From contig CALXVP010000018.1 in the NCBI GenBank assembly GCA_944392125.1, positions 1 through 34,065 of the forward strand: a DNA stretch of 34,065 nucleotides, given 5' to 3'. A model generated the notes under the pieces. It did no database searches. It worked only from the letters and a program-made list of their open reading frames with translations, and had not been told where the DNA came from. Shown piece by piece: positions 1 through 7,015 of this stretch. Each line of letters starts with the position of its first letter. The stretch's first letter is position 1. The stretch is from an uncultured Alphaproteobacteria bacterium. Lineage in GTDB: Bacteria; Pseudomonadota; Alphaproteobacteria; CAAHEQ01; UBA3637. A program made the translations under genes and the position numbers.

Positions 1-2667
1 GCAGCAACAGACGTTTCTGATTATGACTCCTTTTACGCCGCATATAAGTCATACGAAGCACCCGAAAATAATCTGACAATCACAGGTACTTTAAGTGCCG
101 ACACAACCATCGGACGTCCCGGCTCATCTGTTACAAACATAGACGGTTCATCTTTCGGTTTTTTAGGAAACAGCATGAACGGATTTATTCTTTTGTCTGA
201 TCAAACCCTTTCTCTCACAAACGGAGGAAGTTTTTCCGTTTTGGATAAAACAGCCTCTATCAACACGGCCTATACCGGATTTGTCCAATCGCCAAGTGGC
301 GGCGTTTTTCAAAATGGTGGCGGAGCTCTATCAATTTCAAGTTCAGCCTTTACAAACAACACAGCCTCCCGCCGCGGCGGTGTCTTTTCTCTGACAAACA
401 ATGCTACATTAAGTGTATCGGATAGTGCTTGTCAAGGGAATAAAGCATCTTTTGGAAATGGCGGTGTTTTAAGCAGTGACTTTGGGACGACAGCCTCATT
501 AAGCAATGTTTTTTTCGAGAACAACACAGCTTATCGTTACGGCGGAGCTATTTTTAACGATGGAACGGTATCGATTGATACGGCTAGTTTTATTTCAAAC
601 ACAGGCTCCAGTGGTTCGGCTCTTTACAGTGCGACGACGGCAACATTGAAAAATGTCTATTTTGAAAACAACTCCTCTTCGACCGATATCGGAGCCATCT
701 ATAACAGTGGTACACTAGAGATTGATAATGCCACTTTTATAAGCAGCAGTGGGTTTGATGGCGGAGCAATTGGCAATGTCGGTATGTTGGGCGATGATAT
801 GTATGCGCTTGTCAAGAATGCCTCTTTTACGAATAATTCAGCCATTTTCTATGGTGGAGCCATTTATAATAATGATGTTTTGTATCTTGTAGATAGTGTC
901 CTCACACAGAACACGGCAGGCGGGGATGGAGGCGCTATTTTTAATTCTGGTGTTTTGACAATTCTGGCCGAAAACAGTGATGTTTTATTTTCTGGAAATA
1001 CCGCCAACGGAACACCGAATGCGATTTCCACAAACGGCGTTTTAAATTTAAATGCCTCTCCCGATCAAGCCGTGATATTTAATGACCCGATTACCGGATC
1101 CGGCAATATATTTATCAATCGCCCCTACGTCATTAACGGCGAGAATGTTCCGACCGGAGGAACAATTTCACTCAACGCCGATATGAGCGGTTATACCGGC
1201 TCGGTCGTTATTGCAGACGGCCTTACTCAAGTTCAAGACAACGGCACTTTTTTCAATGCCTCTTCATTAACGGTAGAAAACGGGACACTGGACATCGGAA
1301 GCACAAAAGCCACCGTTGGAAGCGCAGTTTTTGACGCCAACTCTGTTTTAGCATTAACCATTCAAGACAGTACATCTTATGGATTTTTAACCGCCGATTC
1401 GATTTCGATTACACCCGGAGCAAAGCTAAAAGTGACTCTCTCCAACACGGTATTAGGATCAAATTCTTCTCTTTCTTTTCATTTATTACAAAGCACACAG
1501 AGTTTTATTGATGCCTTTTCGCCCAATATAGACAATAATCTCTACACATTCACACAACTGGGAGACGGCTGGTACGAAGTAAAGCAAAGCCAGACCTATC
1601 GAGATGTAATTGAAAAATCCGGAGGCACACAAAACAACCAGAACACGGCAACAGCCTGGCAAACAGATCCCTCTCCCACGCAATCCGGAACAGCGCATGC
1701 AATCTATGAAGAGTTGGATATGTTAGTCCAAAACAACGGTGATGAGTATGTTCAAGCTTTAACGGCATTAGCTCCCTCTGCGGCTCCGCTTTTACAAGTT
1801 CTCGGTCTTTCCTATCTTGATCATTTTCAAAAAATGACGGATAGATCTAATCGCAAAGAATACCGTAGCGGTCAAGGAATTTTGTGGGCTGACACCTTTG
1901 GTTCAGGATCCCGTCTGGATGCAACGACGGCCTACCCTGAACTTCATATCTATGGATACGGCATTGGATTCGGGGCAGAGTACATTAAAAATGACTGGAC
2001 AGTAGGAGCCGCCTATTTATACCAATTCAATCGACTAAAAGATCACTTAAGAAGTATTCAAACACCGACACATGGTTTTGGTTTTTACACATCTTACACA
2101 CCCAATAATTTCATCTGGAACACAAAGCTTTCTTTCTTTTATAGCCGCCTAAAAGAAAATAAAGATGTCGGAGGATATCAAGTCATAAATCGTCCATCAG
2201 CCTATACAACCGGTATTCGTAGTGATATCGGATATGTTTTCACGCCATCACAATGGATGGTAACGCCGAAAATCGGACTACAATATGCGTTCATTCGTCG
2301 CCGAACATCAACCGATAGTGCGACTCAAAAGATTCTTGCCAACAACCTTCATTTTTTAACAGGTTTTACAAAACTTTCCATTGAAAGAAGTTGGAAACCC
2401 ACATCGGACACGACCATTATTCCGTCTTTTGAAGTCGGAGCCTCTTACGATTTATCCTCTGACAAAGACAACAGCCGTGTTATTTTAAATAATGCACTGA
2501 CCTATACCCTTTCCGGCCAAAAGCTATCTCCGTGGCAAGCCGATTTATCACTGGGATTAACCGCTCGCTTTGGGTCTCAATTTGAATGTCGATTAGAGGC
2601 AGATGCAGCCTTTCGCCACCGCTACCAAAATTATGTCGGTTCAATCAAAGGCATTTACCATTTTTGA
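1..2667 (+). CDS. PMP-like autotransporter, 5'-truncated by window edge
   Basis: The reading frame is open from base 1, so the start codon and signal peptide lie outside the window; 888 residues are visible. The passenger (about residues 90-340) carries repeated GGAI/GGVF/GGAL motifs alternating with F-x-x-N motifs (for example FTNN, FENN, FSGN), the hallmark of Chlamydia-type polymorphic outer-membrane protein repeats, which form a beta-helix. A non-repetitive region follows. The last ~260 residues (from about 626, GILWADTFGSG) form an autotransporter beta-barrel ending in the aromatic C-terminus IYHF, the usual BAM recognition signal. Such proteins are exported by Sec and place the passenger on the cell surface; adhesion is a common role but is not shown here. 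Codon use favours ACA and TCT, unlike the second autotransporter at 30781, which favours ACG. The family call is firm; ligand and function are unknown. Confidence 0.88.
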   Translation, partial: AATDVSDYDSFYAAYKSYEAPENNLTITGTLSADTTIGRPGSSVTNIDGSSFGFLGNSMNGFILLSDQTLSLTNGGSFSVLDKTASINTAYTGFVQSPSGGVFQNGGGALSISSSAFTNNTASRRGGVFSLTNNATLSVSDSACQGNKASFGNGGVLSSDFGTTASLSNVFFENNTAYRYGGAIFNDGTVSIDTASFISNTGSSGSALYSATTATLKNVYFENNSSSTDIGAIYNSGTLEIDNATFISSSGFDGGAIGNVGMLGDDMYALVKNASFTNNSAIFYGGAIYNNDVLYLVDSVLTQNTAGGDGGAIFNSGVLTILAENSDVLFSGNTANGTPNAISTNGVLNLNASPDQAVIFNDPITGSGNIFINRPYVINGENVPTGGTISLNADMSGYTGSVVIADGLTQVQDNGTFFNASSLTVENGTLDIGSTKATVGSAVFDANSVLALTIQDSTSYGFLTADSISITPGAKLKVTLSNTVLGSNSSLSFHLLQSTQSFIDAFSPNIDNNLYTFTQLGDGWYEVKQSQTYRDVIEKSGGTQNNQNTATAWQTDPSPTQSGTAHAIYEELDMLVQNNGDEYVQALTALAPSAAPLLQVLGLSYLDHFQKMTDRSNRKEYRSGQGILWADTFGSGSRLDATTAYPELHIYGYGIGFGAEYIKNDWTVGAAYLYQFNRLKDHLRSIQTPTHGFGFYTSYTPNNFIWNTKLSFFYSRLKENKDVGGYQVINRPSAYTTGIRSDIGYVFTPSQWMVTPKIGLQYAFIRRRTSTDSATQKILANNLHFLTGFTKLSIERSWKPTSDTTIIPSFEVGASYDLSSDKDNSRVILNNALTYTLSGQKLSPWQADLSLGLTARFGSQFECRLEADAAFRHRYQNYVGSIKGIYHF

Positions 2668-2829
2668 TTTTTCAACTCATTCAAATAAAATTCAAAAAAC
2701 GATTGCCAATTAGTCATCACTGTGATAGCATCGTTTGTATAGCATACATCAATTTCCATTTTCCATACAAATCTTTTTACCCTACCAATTTGGGCAATCT
2801 TTGGGGATTAGAAACAGTGGTATTATTTT

Positions 2830-2859
2830 TTGACTTTATCAAGGAAGTTGTAGTATATA
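2830..2859 (+). promoter_or_regulatory. sigma70-like promoter
   Basis: TTGACT (2830-2835) and TATATA (2854-2859) are separated by 18 bases, about 67 bases before the glycosyltransferase fragment. The region is AT-rich, so a chance match is possible. Confidence 0.4.
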
Positions 2860-2926
2860 ACAACACTCAATAGGTATGATAGAAATATGTAACCCTTATT
2901 ATAAACTTTATGATTCAGAGTAAGAA

Positions 2927-3217
2927 ATGAAGAAATTAACACTGTTTTTAATGATCATCATAACACTTGTATCAGGAGTATTTCTCATTCGCCCCACTCC
3001 GATTCCACACCGAATTCATTATGTCTGGGTTGGGAGAAACCCTCTTCCTCTCAGTGCACAAAAAGCGATTGACTCATGGAAAAAATATGCGCCAAGGTAT
3101 CGCACACCCGTGTATTTTGTTTTCAACCAACAAACCATTTTGTCCCGCTCCTGTCCCGCTTTTTCAGATGATTTTACGGGCTTTTTTGTTATGATGTATA
3201 ACGGTATAATAATATAA
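2927..3217 (+). pseudogene. truncated GT32-like glycosyltransferase fragment
   Basis: The 96-residue product begins with a membrane anchor or signal segment (residues 1-22) and then shows IPHRIHYVWVGRNPLP and AIDSWKKYAPRY. This is the N-terminal signature of DXD-motif sugar-transfer enzymes (Gly_transf_sug, GT32-like; family pattern IPKIIHYxWxGxNPLP...SWKKYxPDY). Family members normally run to 230 residues or more and contain the DXD motif; here similarity stops near residue 60 and the rest (QQTILSRSCPAF...) looks unrelated, ending 36 codons later. None of the alternative frames listed for this stretch restores a glycosyltransferase continuation, so this looks like a 5' remnant left by deletion or insertion rather than a frameshift. 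It would not be catalytically active. Confidence 0.65.
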
Positions 3218-3241
3218 TTATTTAATAAAATCAAGTCATTC

Positions 3242-3278
3242 ATTATCATTTGTGATTTTTTATGACACTTATGATAAT
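3242..3278. repeat. imperfect inverted repeat before the GC-rich element
   Basis: Arms 3242-3254 and 3266-3278 are complementary at 12 of 13 positions (ATTATCATTTGTG against CACTTATGATAAT) around an 11-base centre. It lies 13 bases before the GC-rich element. The right arm contains TATGAT, a possible -10 box for transcription of that element, but no good -35 is seen. It could be an operator, an element end or a chance AT-rich palindrome. Confidence 0.4.
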
Positions 3279-3291
3279 CTTCTTTTAATCA

Positions 3292-3400
3292 GGTGGCCGA
3301 GGGTTCGTTCACGAAGCGGAAGCGAAGTAGACGTCCGCAAGGACGGTCCGAGGAACGAGGACGAGGCGTAGAGCGCCGAGCAATCCCTCCGCGCTCACCA
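3292..3400 (+). other. GC-rich structured element with split tRNA T-arm-like ends
   Basis: This 109-base block is about 65 % G+C inside a stretch of roughly 30 %. Its ends pair: GGTG (3292-3295) with CACC (3396-3399), and GAGGG (3299-3303) with CCCTC (3385-3389). GAGGG-TTCG at the left and AAT-CCCTC at the right together spell a canonical tRNA T-arm (GAGGG TTCGAAT CCCTC), and the right end finishes in CCA like a tRNA 3' end, but 74 bases (3308-3381) sit inside the loop. The insert holds two local hairpins, TTCG-TTCA-CGAA (3304-3315) and CGTCC-GCAA-GGACG (3332-3345, GNRA loop), plus purine-rich near-repeats. The 5' acceptor strand expected for the 3' end (GAGCGCG) is missing, so no normal tRNA can be folded. 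Possible explanations are a structured RNA, a tRNA-Ser-derived attachment-site remnant, or a dispersed repeat. Confidence 0.45.
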
Positions 3401-3555
3401 AAAAGAAACTCAATTATATATTCCGTCTATTCCCATTTATCATTGGTAATTACTCTATTCAAAACTGTTAATTGATAAAACTGCGGGAAACATGCCGATA
3501 ACCAAATTGCTTGGTGAAGCAAATAAAAATTTACGTTTAAAAAATATTAAATAAC

Positions 3556-3584
3556 TTGATTAAATAATGAAATTTTGTTAAAAT
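3556..3584 (+). promoter_or_regulatory. sigma70-like promoter of the DUF805-like gene
   Basis: TTGATT (3556-3561), a 17-base spacer and TAAAAT (3579-3584) lie 30 bases before the start codon at 3615. The ribosome-binding site AAGGA precedes the ATG. An adjacent hairpin TTGCTT-GGTG-AAGCAA (3507-3522) lies upstream. Confidence 0.55.
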
Positions 3585-3614
3585 ACCATCGCTGTTTTAA
3601 TAAAGGAAAAATAA

Positions 3615-4190
3615 ATGTTCAAAAAGAATACATCCACGAAACAATCACATTCAAATAAGCCATCAAAGAAAATAATTCAAGAAGTGAATTGGGATGATGT
3701 TATTAGAGAAGAAGCACAATTTTTTGCTTTGTCGGGCAGATCCGGACGATTTGCTTATATGGCACTTTTAGCTTTTTGGGGTATGATTATCCGTGGTGCT
3801 GTCAGTATAGATATATTGCCGTTATTACATGTGGGTGCTCTCTTGGCATGTATTTCCATTATCCTTATAACTCAAAGAAGATGCCGTGATTTCCATTGCA
3901 AGGGAACATTTTTTGTTTTGGTAGGTTCGTTGGATGAAATGATTTACAATTGGTCATTATATGCTGAAGAACATAACTTATCCACCTCAATTTCACTGGA
4001 TATTCCTGCTATTAAATGGATATCAACGTTAGGAGCGTGTGTATACTTATTTTTGCTTTTATTCCCCGGGAAGAAAGACAGAACGTTTACTTCAACAAGC
4101 CCATTATTAAAACATCCGATTGCTTATTTCGGCATTTGGTATATTTTGTATTTGGGCGGTTTTTATTGTCTTTTCGGAAAGATTATATAA
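3615..4190 (+). CDS. DUF805-like inner-membrane protein
   Basis: The 191-residue product has a hydrophilic N-terminus of about 45 residues followed by four predicted hydrophobic segments (about 47-68, 70-88, 132-150, 168-186). FFALSGRSGRFAYMALLAFWG matches the DUF805 opening (SGRxxRxxY), and TQRRCRDFHCKG matches the conserved RRLHDxGxSG after helix 2; LFPGKKDRTF resembles the family's PGxxGxNxFG. The long N-terminal extension and weak motifs make it a divergent member. DUF805 proteins (YhaH type) sit in the inner membrane and have no established biochemical role. It is a single-gene unit with its own promoter and a strong downstream terminator, within an AT-rich region. The family call is moderately sure. 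Confidence 0.6.
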   Translation: MFKKNTSTKQSHSNKPSKKIIQEVNWDDVIREEAQFFALSGRSGRFAYMALLAFWGMIIRGAVSIDILPLLHVGALLACISIILITQRRCRDFHCKGTFFVLVGSLDEMIYNWSLYAEEHNLSTSISLDIPAIKWISTLGACVYLFLLLFPGKKDRTFTSTSPLLKHPIAYFGIWYILYLGGFYCLFGKII

Positions 4191-4226
4191 TTTAAACAGA
4201 CTTATTTGTTTCATAACGAACAGGAT

Positions 4227-4262
4227 AAAAAGGAAGATAAATTTATCTTCCTTTTTATTTTT
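4227..4262 (+). terminator. Rho-independent terminator, possibly bidirectional
   Basis: Bases 4227-4256 form a perfect palindrome (AAAAAGGAAGATAAA and its complement) followed by ATTTTT. The run of A on the left and T on the right lets it work from either side. It closes the DUF805-like gene. Confidence 0.8.
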
Positions 4263-4556
4263 AATAAATTTCATTCAACCAACATTCTTTCTTCTCTTTC
4301 CATCAAAGAGTCATTTAAGAAAATCCGAACAATATGGTGCAAGCGGTATTCTTTACTTACGGATGTTGTGGCTCAATTATCTTTTGGTAAGCTTTTGTTT
4401 TATATGTTTTAGAATTGTCTTTTGCATAATCAAACGCCGTTTTGCATTGTTATCTTTTATTTTAATATCAGCACCGTTATATTACGATTTAAAAAACCAT
4501 ATAGAAATTGTATAAAATGTAAATGCTCATGTATATATATTACTTTATAAAATAAT
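4263..4556. other. AT-rich intergenic stretch, no supported gene
   Basis: Between the terminator and the next promoter I see no gene with a ribosome-binding site or recognisable protein. One frame (4120-4515) stays open across it, but it starts inside the DUF805-like gene and reads through the terminator, so it is not supported. Confidence 0.5.
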
Positions 4557-4585
4557 TTGACAATTTTTTAAAATTGAAGTAATAT
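4557..4585 (+). promoter_or_regulatory. strong sigma70-like promoter
   Basis: TTGACA (4557-4562), a 17-base spacer and TAATAT (4580-4585) form a near-consensus promoter. The expected transcript start near 4592 leaves a leader of about 70 bases with a hairpin and a short reading frame before the gene at 4664. Confidence 0.65.
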
Positions 4586-4602
4586 AGGGCACATCAAACA
4601 GC

Positions 4603-4667
4603 TTAATCCGAAAAGGATTAAAATGAACTTGAATTTGTTTGTAATCGAAAGAAAAGGACGAATATGA
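4603..4667 (+). promoter_or_regulatory. leader hairpin plus 14-codon upstream reading frame
   Basis: TTAATCC (4603-4609) and GGATTAA (4615-4621) form a 7-bp hairpin that covers AAGGAT, the likely ribosome-binding site of a short frame starting ATG at 4623 (MNLNLFVIERKGRI, stop TGA 4665-4667). That stop overlaps the start of the next gene as ATGA. The arrangement would allow translational coupling or attenuation-like control; this is inferred from layout only. Confidence 0.35.
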
Positions 4668-5278
4668 AAAAAGACGTTTTTCAAGAAACACTTAAAGAAG
4701 CTATAATTCGCGACTATATGCAACAACTTGGTCAAAAACTGGAAAGCGCAAAACCTTTTCAACATTCCATTCAGGGACGCAAAACATTGAGGTTTGCGGT
4801 ATCTTTTTTACTCTCTCCCGCTCATGCGACGGAGAATGACAAACATTTTTTATTTTTAAGACAAGGAGATTTTAACCTGCTGAAACCGATGCTTAGTTCA
4901 AAGGCTCCGATTGTCGGACGATTAAAGATATTTATTACGGCACCGTCATTTGAGTCAGCAGTTCATGTCAGGCGCAACGGGGTAGATATTCGGGTTATTC
5001 CGGATGAGAAAATATTATTGCCGACACCGATGATTTTAACTAATAACGGTAAGAATTTAATTATCGGAATCCATCAGGGAAATCAGCCGTTTCATGCCGT
5101 TTTGTGCGCTCGGATAGATAAAAATGATGCTTTAAGAGAGCAGTTGCAGTCGGCGCAAAATGCTTTTGCAGTCTTATTGAAAAGAAGTATTCCGATTTCT
5201 TGTTTTAGGCAGTATATAAGCACTTCCCAAAAGATAAATGTTGCCCCATTGATAAGAGATGAGTCACATCAACGATAA
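4664..5278 (+). CDS. hypothetical protein, family not recognised
   Basis: The 204-residue protein has no signal peptide or membrane segment, so it is probably cytoplasmic. The N-terminus (residues 1-35) is likely alpha-helical, the centre (about 65-150) has alternating hydrophobic stretches suggestive of beta strands (FLFLRQGDFNLL, RLKIFITAPSF, GVDIRVIPD, FHAVLCARID), and residues 153-172 form another helix. No catalytic or binding motif is visible. ATG 4664 is preceded by AAAGGA. It is transcribed alone from the promoter at 4557 and closed by a terminator at 5350. I cannot assign a function. Confidence 0.65.
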   Translation: MKKDVFQETLKEAIIRDYMQQLGQKLESAKPFQHSIQGRKTLRFAVSFLLSPAHATENDKHFLFLRQGDFNLLKPMLSSKAPIVGRLKIFITAPSFESAVHVRRNGVDIRVIPDEKILLPTPMILTNNGKNLIIGIHQGNQPFHAVLCARIDKNDALREQLQSAQNAFAVLLKRSIPISCFRQYISTSQKINVAPLIRDESHQR

Positions 5279-5349
5279 AGTTTGTTTTAAGGTGCATTCA
5301 TCGTTGCATAGGAAATTGAAGAGATTGTTGCAAAATATGCAAACTGGCG

Positions 5350-5380
5350 AGGCGGGAGAAATCCCGCCTTGTTTTGTGTT
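5350..5380 (+). terminator. Rho-independent terminator
   Basis: AGGCGGGA (5350-5357), a GAAA loop and TCCCGCCT (5362-5369) form an 8-bp GC-rich stem followed by TGTTTTGTGTT. It closes the hypothetical gene at 4664-5278. Confidence 0.8.
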
Positions 5381-5419
5381 CGCAAAATTGATTTGAGAAA
5401 TGAATTTAACATCTTTCTC

Positions 5420-5447
5420 TTGATTTTTTGTAAAAAAGAAGTATATC
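5420..5447 (+). promoter_or_regulatory. sigma70-like promoter of flavodoxin gene
   Basis: TTGATT (5420-5425) and TATATC (5442-5447) are 16 bases apart, 30 bases before the ATG at 5478. AGAGAGGGG provides the ribosome-binding site. Confidence 0.5.
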
Positions 5448-5477
5448 CTCTGCGTATGGAATGAAAGAGAGGGGAAA

Positions 5478-6098
5478 ATGCTTAAAATTGTTATCTATAT
5501 TATATTGCTCGGCATTGCGGTTGCTTTGGTGAGCGGAGGAGTGCATTTATACCGTGTGTCAAAAAGAAATGCTTCTGAAATGGCTCAATATGAGGGAAAA
5601 GAAATTACGCCGAAACAGTTATCCGGCAAAACGCTGGTGATTTATTATTCTTTATCGGGACATACGCAAGATATTGCCGAGAGAATCCAAAAAATGACGG
5701 GTGCCGATATGTATCGAATTCAAACGGTTGAAAAATTGAATCGTTGGCCGTGGTTTTATTTGATATTGAAAAAACAACTGGACGACGGTGTGTATCCCAA
5801 ATTGAAAGAACCGTTGCCTGATATATCAAAGTATGAAACGATTTTTGTCGGCGGTCCTGTTTGGTGGTATACGGTGTCTACCCCGATGCGCGCTTTCTTG
5901 CAACAAATGAATTTCCAAGGGAAAAAAGTTGTGCCGTTTACAACACAAGGCAGTAATTACGGCACATATTTTGATTATTTTAATCGGGCGGTGCGTAATG
6001 CTGATTTGCAACCGAGTGCCTCATTTAACAATTTGCCCGAAAAATATAATCAAGCCGTTGATAATAAAATTGCTACATGGATTAACTCCTTGCAGTAG
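5478..6098 (+). CDS. membrane-anchored flavodoxin family protein
   Basis: The 206-residue protein has an N-terminal membrane anchor (about residues 4-24) and then a flavodoxin fold. VIYYSLSGHTQDIAERI (about 55-71) is the FMN phosphate-binding loop (pattern SxSGxT), and FVGGPVWWYTVSTPM (about 120-134) is the second flavin-contact loop typical of the Flavodoxin_4/WrbA-like group; VPFTTQGSNYG provides the third loop. The likely role is FMN-dependent electron transfer or quinone/thiol reduction at the inner membrane; which side faces the periplasm is unclear. Many gut-bacterial homologues carry a lipoprotein signal instead; here there is no lipobox cysteine. It is a single-gene unit with its own promoter and a hairpin downstream. 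Confidence 0.8.
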   Translation: MLKIVIYIILLGIAVALVSGGVHLYRVSKRNASEMAQYEGKEITPKQLSGKTLVIYYSLSGHTQDIAERIQKMTGADMYRIQTVEKLNRWPWFYLILKKQLDDGVYPKLKEPLPDISKYETIFVGGPVWWYTVSTPMRAFLQQMNFQGKKVVPFTTQGSNYGTYFDYFNRAVRNADLQPSASFNNLPEKYNQAVDNKIATWINSLQ

Positions 6099-6133
6099 GT
6101 ATATTGTTCAAACAGCCTGTTAAAATAGATCGC

Positions 6134-6175
6134 CGGGGAAGATGTTGCGGGTAAAAGCAACTCTTCCCCGTTCGT
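6134..6175 (+). terminator. long GC-rich hairpin, probable terminator
   Basis: CGGGGAAGA (6134-6142) pairs with TCTTCCCCG (6162-6170), continued by GTTGC (6144-6148) with GCAAC (6157-6161). The following tract TTCGTTT is weak in T, so termination is probable rather than certain. Confidence 0.6.
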
Positions 6176-6451
6176 TTCGGAAGAGGGAAGAGCCGTTGAA
6201 GCAGATATTTATGAAACTACCTGTTCAGATTGATGAGTCTAACAAAGAAAATATCGCTACGCAATCTATCTTTTCGTGCATATTATTGTATGTCTGATTG
6301 TAAGGCGGTCATAAGGCAGTCGGCTTAGCTTGTGCAAATGTGAAGCGGTTAAACTGTTCGCTGAATTTGCCGAACAACCCCCGAACAATCCGATAAGCGG
6401 AACATTCTGCCACGATTGAATATCACGGTTTCTATCGGATTTGTAAACCGA
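6176..6451. other. intergenic stretch between convergent genes
   Basis: No gene is supported. Features seen are a direct repeat CCGAACAA at about 6372 and 6382 and a weak hairpin ATCGG...CCGAT near 6435-6455 past the crcB stop. Short frames here lack ribosome-binding sites. Confidence 0.4.
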
Positions 6452-6808
6452 TTACAGCCATCCGTAAGTTTTGATACCGATGAGCAAAAAAATGCAACCG
6501 ACGATAATGGAGGCCGAAAGATATAAAAACGCTTCCCCCAGATGACTGCTGTTGGCAAGATTCGTAAAATTAAGTAAATAAGTGGAAAAGGTTGTAAATC
6601 CACCCAACAATCCGGCCATAATAAAACTTTTTAAGTGAGGCGATAAAAGGGTGTTGCTTTCAAAATACGCAAATGCCAGACCGATAAAAAACGCGCCGAG
6701 CACATTGATACAAAATGTTCCCCAGTGGGAGGGAAAAATAACCGAACACCCGTATCGCAAAAGTGAGCCGATACCGCCACCGATAAATACGCTGATGATA
6801 CTTAACAT
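6452..6808 (-). CDS. crcB: fluoride ion channel CrcB/FluC
   Basis: The 118-residue protein has four hydrophobic helices and the signature motifs of the Fluc family: GGGIGSLLRYG (10-20), GTFCINVLGAFFIG (30-43, with the pore Asn35) and GGFTTFST (69-76, the Phe-box that lines the pore and the sodium-site Thr residues). It works as a dual-topology dimer exporting fluoride across the inner membrane. Length matches the family. The start ATG is preceded by GAGG. No fluoride riboswitch is visible upstream; instead a short inverted repeat could mask the ribosome-binding site (see 6816-6863). It lies downstream of pckG on the same strand but is separated from it by a strong terminator. Confidence 0.93.
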   Translation of the reverse strand: MLSIISVFIGGGIGSLLRYGCSVIFPSHWGTFCINVLGAFFIGLAFAYFESNTLLSPHLKSFIMAGLLGGFTTFSTYLLNFTNLANSSHLGEAFLYLSASIIVGCIFLLIGIKTYGWL

Positions 6809-6815
6809 TTTTAAA

Positions 6816-6863
6816 GCCTCATTTTTTTGCGTTTCGTCTTTTCAATATGTTGTCTTTTGAGGC
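6816..6863 (-). promoter_or_regulatory. inverted repeat covering the crcB ribosome-binding site
   Basis: On the minus strand GCCTCA (6863-6858) is complementary to TGAGGC (6821-6816), which contains the GAGG ribosome-binding site of crcB. A 36-base loop separates the arms. Masking of translation is an inference from this six-pair match. Confidence 0.3.
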
Positions 6864-6929
6864 AGGAACGCTATCAATTAAAAAGTGTAGGCCGTTTTTA
6901 CGGAAAAGTCAATTAAAAACATCGGCAAT

Positions 6930-6969
6930 AAAAAATCGGAAGAGCGGTTGTTTTATCCTCTCTTCCGAT
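6930..6969 (-). terminator. Rho-independent terminator of pckG
   Basis: On the minus strand ATCGGAAGAG (6969-6960) pairs with CTCTTCCGAT (6944-6935), a perfect 10-bp stem, followed by a run of six T. It lies 47 bases after the pckG stop. Confidence 0.85.
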
Positions 6970-7015
6970 AACGAAGTGCATTGCCCCGGATTTTTGGGTT
7001 CTTCAATGCGCCTGA

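Noticed and set aside
2586..2873. 95-codon open frame over the end of the first autotransporter
   Set aside because: It begins inside the conserved barrel end and continues into AT-rich intergenic DNA without a ribosome-binding site.
3292..3400. Ordinary tRNA-Ser gene
   Set aside because: The 5' acceptor strand, D-arm and anticodon arm cannot be formed; only a T-arm-like shell around an insert is present.
3293..3475. 60-codon Arg-rich open frame across the GC-rich block
   Set aside because: No start signal fits, and the composition follows from the GC-rich structured sequence rather than a protein.
4120..4515. 131-codon open frame downstream of the DUF805-like gene
   Set aside because: It starts inside the previous gene, crosses a perfect terminator hairpin, has no ribosome-binding site and reads as AT-rich hydrophobic noise.
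6809..6929. Fluoride riboswitch upstream of crcB
   Set aside because: The conserved GGNGAUGG-type start and pseudoknot parts are not visible on the minus strand.
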